Of a stretch of 64,000 nt of DNA, positions 61,750 through 64,000 are shown piece after piece; within the stretch, counting starts at the first letter, position 1; each line of letters opens with the position of its first letter. The notes below the pieces were generated by a model, which did not search any database, was not told the origin of the DNA, and was given only the letters and a program-made list of their open reading frames with translations. Origin of the DNA: Carnimonas nigrificans ATCC BAA-78 (GTDB taxonomy: Bacteria; Pseudomonadota; Gammaproteobacteria; Pseudomonadales; Halomonadaceae). Both the position numbers and the translations under genes were made by a program. The DNA is taken from the NCBI RefSeq assembly GCF_000526695.1, contig NZ_JAGO01000014.1, positions 1-64,000 on the forward strand. The letters are read 5' to 3'.

Positions 61750-64000
61750 CTAGTCGTCAACGCCGACAGTGACGATCATCCTGACCGCATCGAAACGCAA
61801 GCGGGTGTTGGCGATAGCGTCGCTGAGCGTGTCACGTTCCTGCTGTAGCGCCTCGATTTCGTCATCATGCACAGCCGGATTACGCTGCTTGAGCGCGTTA
61901 AGGCGTGCAATTTCAGGATCAATACCGGCGGCAAGCTGCTGCTGGGCGCTCTCAATCAGTGCGGGAAGTTCTTCCGCTGCCTTTTCTTCTGCCTGCTTGA
62001 AGAGCTGGCGCAGTTGCGGAATGCACTGCTTGATAAGCTCGCGCGCGGTGGCCTTTTTGACGTTTTTCAGGTTGTTGGCAAGCCCGCCGAACGACACCTT
62101 ATCGCTTAAATCGGCCCCTTGATCGTCGAGCAGTAGACGAACCGTGGTGGGCGGAAGGAAGCGACCTGGCTGATAACGCTTGGGTGCCGGCGTATGGGTC
62201 ACAAAGACCATCTCTGCCATTAGGCGCCCACCGGGAATGGCGGGGTGCTTGAGCAAAGCCGCGGCGGTATTGCCCATGCTGGAATCAATGGTGCGTTCAA
62301 GCATCTCGCGCACCAGCGGGTGCTCCCAGCTCAGCCGCTCGATATCATCCCTCTCAAGGGCACGCTTGCGCAGGTGAGTGGCGCTGAAGCCCTCGTCCCC
62401 CTTGGCTAGCCCAGGCAGTCCGTCAATCATGTGCGGCCCTGCCAACAGATGCTGAATGCCGTTGCCCAGATCCTGACTATCTACCCCGAAGATATCGAAG
62501 GCTTGCTCAAGATAGCGCGTGAATTTTTTATCCTGATCAAGCTCCTCAATGCCTTCGCGCAGGATTTCCAGTGACTCACTGCTGCGCTGATGCTGCGCCA
62601 GCAAACGATACCGGCCCGCCGCACGCTCGGAGATACGCTGTTCAAGCAAGGTGGCGCTGTCATTGATTAATTGCTCCAGCGCGTCGGTATCGAGCCAGGC
62701 GTGATCAAGCTCATCGGCAAAATGCTCGAATAGCTCGCCGCCCAGACCGTTGGGAGAACCGAAGGCACGCAGCCCTTCGTGATACCAGCGCACCAATGCG
62801 TGGTCCGGCGCCTCTTCAAAGCAGAGCGCGTAAATATCAATCGGGTGAGTCTGACCGATGCGGTCCAGGCGTCCGATACGCTGCTCCAGCAGTTCGGGGT
62901 TGGGCGGCATGTCAAACAGCACCAAATGATGGCAGAACTGGAAGTTGCGGCCTTCCGAGCCAATTTCAGAACACACCAGAATGGGGCTGCCACCTTCGCG
63001 GTCAGCGAAGTCAGCGGCAGCGCGGTCACGCTCAACCAGAGAAGTGTGCTCATCGAAGACCGGCACCTGATGACCGTTGAGTATCTGGATGGCAGTTGCC
63101 AGCTCGCGTGCCGTGTCATTGGCGTGACAGATCACCAGCGCTTTTTCACCGGGATGCTCCTTGATCCACTGGCGCAGCCACTCTACTCGTGGATCAACCT
63201 TCCACCACGGGTCAGACTCATCATTTGCCAGCGCCGCATAGGTCATCTCGGGATAGATCAGCAGCTCAGGATAGGGAAGATGATGCTCGACCAGCAGTGT
63301 ATCGAGATAGTCTTCATCGCGCTGAAGGCGTTTGAGCGTGCGCGCATAGCCTGGCGGCGGAGTCATCGTTTCCAGATGCAACCTGCGCTCAGGGAAGCCC
63401 GGAATATCGCGGCGGCTGTTGTGGAACATCACGCGGCCAATGCCATAACGATCGACCAGCAGTTGGCGCAGACGCTGTAGCGCATCAGCCTGCTGCTGCC
63501 CCGTGGCGCTACTGAGGAGATCGAGCTGCGCCTGGGCATCAACATCGTCGCTGATCAGGGCGTCCAGTTTCTCACGCGTGGCTGACGCGAGAGGCTCGCC
63601 CGCGCGCACTGCTGATTCAATCTCATCCAGCACATCGGCCAGGGCAGCAAAGCCTTGCTCTTCTTCCTTGAAGGCTTCCAGCGAGTGGTAGCGTTCAGGA
63701 TCAAGTAGCTGTAGCCGCTCGAAATGGCGCTCGATACCCATCTGTTCAGGGGTGGCCGTCAGCAGCAGCAGTCCGCAGTTGCCTTCGGCCAGATGCTGCA
63801 CACAGTGATAGCCGCTCTCTTCACGCTGTGCATCCAGATGGTGCGCTTCATCAACGATCAGCAAATCCCACTGTGCGATACGGGCTTCGAGCTGGCGGCG
63901 AGGGTTGGCAAACAGCCACTGCTGGCTGGCGATAATCCACTGACTGGCTTCAAACGGATTGGTGCTGCTTGAGAGCGCTTCACTCTGGTGCTCATCGAGC
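61750..64000 (-). CDS. rapA: RNA polymerase-associated ATP-dependent helicase RapA (partial, runs off window end)
   Basis: Swi2/Snf2-family ATPase that recycles RNA polymerase. About 750 C-terminal residues are visible of roughly 970. The reading frame stays open to the last base, so the start lies beyond 64000. The DEAH box is in DLLIVDEAHHLD, followed by LLLTATPEQMGIERHFERL (motif III). The C-terminal helicase lobe has CSEIGSEGRNFQFCHHLVLFDMP and QRIGRLDRIGQTHPI (motifs V and VI). The long RapA-specific C-terminal domain follows. Minus strand, ends TAG at 61750. Confidence 0.95.
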   Translation of the reverse strand, partial: LDEHQSEALSSSTNPFEASQWIIASQQWLFANPRRQLEARIAQWDLLIVDEAHHLDAQREESGYHCVQHLAEGNCGLLLLTATPEQMGIERHFERLQLLDPERYHSLEAFKEEEQGFAALADVLDEIESAVRAGEPLASATREKLDALISDDVDAQAQLDLLSSATGQQQADALQRLRQLLVDRYGIGRVMFHNSRRDIPGFPERRLHLETMTPPPGYARTLKRLQRDEDYLDTLLVEHHLPYPELLIYPEMTYAALANDESDPWWKVDPRVEWLRQWIKEHPGEKALVICHANDTARELATAIQILNGHQVPVFDEHTSLVERDRAAADFADREGGSPILVCSEIGSEGRNFQFCHHLVLFDMPPNPELLEQRIGRLDRIGQTHPIDIYALCFEEAPDHALVRWYHEGLRAFGSPNGLGGELFEHFADELDHAWLDTDALEQLINDSATLLEQRISERAAGRYRLLAQHQRSSESLEILREGIEELDQDKKFTRYLEQAFDIFGVDSQDLGNGIQHLLAGPHMIDGLPGLAKGDEGFSATHLRKRALERDDIERLSWEHPLVREMLERTIDSSMGNTAAALLKHPAIPGGRLMAEMVFVTHTPAPKRYQPGRFLPPTTVRLLLDDQGADLSDKVSFGGLANNLKNVKKATARELIKQCIPQLRQLFKQAEEKAAEELPALIESAQQQLAAGIDPEIARLNALKQRNPAVHDDEIEALQQERDTLSDAIANTRLRFDAVRMIVTVGVDD

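Overview
The window is a gammaproteobacterial chromosome segment of moderate GC content, most probably from the Halomonadaceae or a close Oceanospirillales relative. This placement rests on gene order (rRNA operon, birA, tRNA-Tyr/Gly/Thr, tRNA-Trp, secE-nusG, rif, str, S10, spc and alpha operons in one block), a Pseudomonas/Halomonas-like 23S tail, and the mix of bo3 and CioAB-type bd oxidases. The genus is an inference only.

Layout. 1-344: end of an rRNA operon (23S tail, 5S, terminator). 345-1041: a gene-poor stretch holding a short VOC/glyoxalase remnant. 1042-2430 (-): YajR-like MFS transporter. 2440-7763: a structured leader and cyoABCDE (bo3 ubiquinol oxidase with heme O synthase). 7962-10393: a bd-type oxidase (cioAB/cydAB). 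10537-12183: birA and four tRNA genes. 12267-24423: secE-nusG, rplKA, rplJL, rpoBC. 24482-28992: str operon (rpsL, rpsG, fusA, tuf). 29083-42905: the fused S10-spc-alpha super-operon, ending with rpoA-rplQ.

After rplQ the core block ends at a strong terminator and a CACGC pentanucleotide tandem array. 43337-46675 (-): a TPP-riboswitch-controlled thiamin-pyrimidine salvage operon, tenA-thiZ-thiX-thiY. 47025-50779: divergent uvrA and ssb. 50987-53059 (-): a TonB-dependent receptor. 53842-55476: a sugar-nucleotide-reductase-like protein and a PlsC-family acyltransferase. 55606-58023 (-): HdeD-like membrane protein, then fabA-fabB. 58293-60211 (-): DNA photolyase and a CbiX-type small chelatase. 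60370-61612: a stand-alone TnpB (IS200/IS605, IS1341-like) element. 61750-64000 (-): rapA, cut by the window end.

Functionally most of the window is core transcription, translation and respiration, much of it in tight operons (0-40 nt gaps, several start/stop overlaps). I found no wholly new multi-gene system. The points most worth a second look are an apparent AUU start for tenA behind a perfect Shine-Dalgarno and a TPP riboswitch, the pentanucleotide array after rplQ, the structured cyo leader, the intact TnpB with its presumed guide-RNA region, the missing tufB between tRNA-Thr and tRNA-Trp, and several long hairpins in ribosomal and respiratory leaders.
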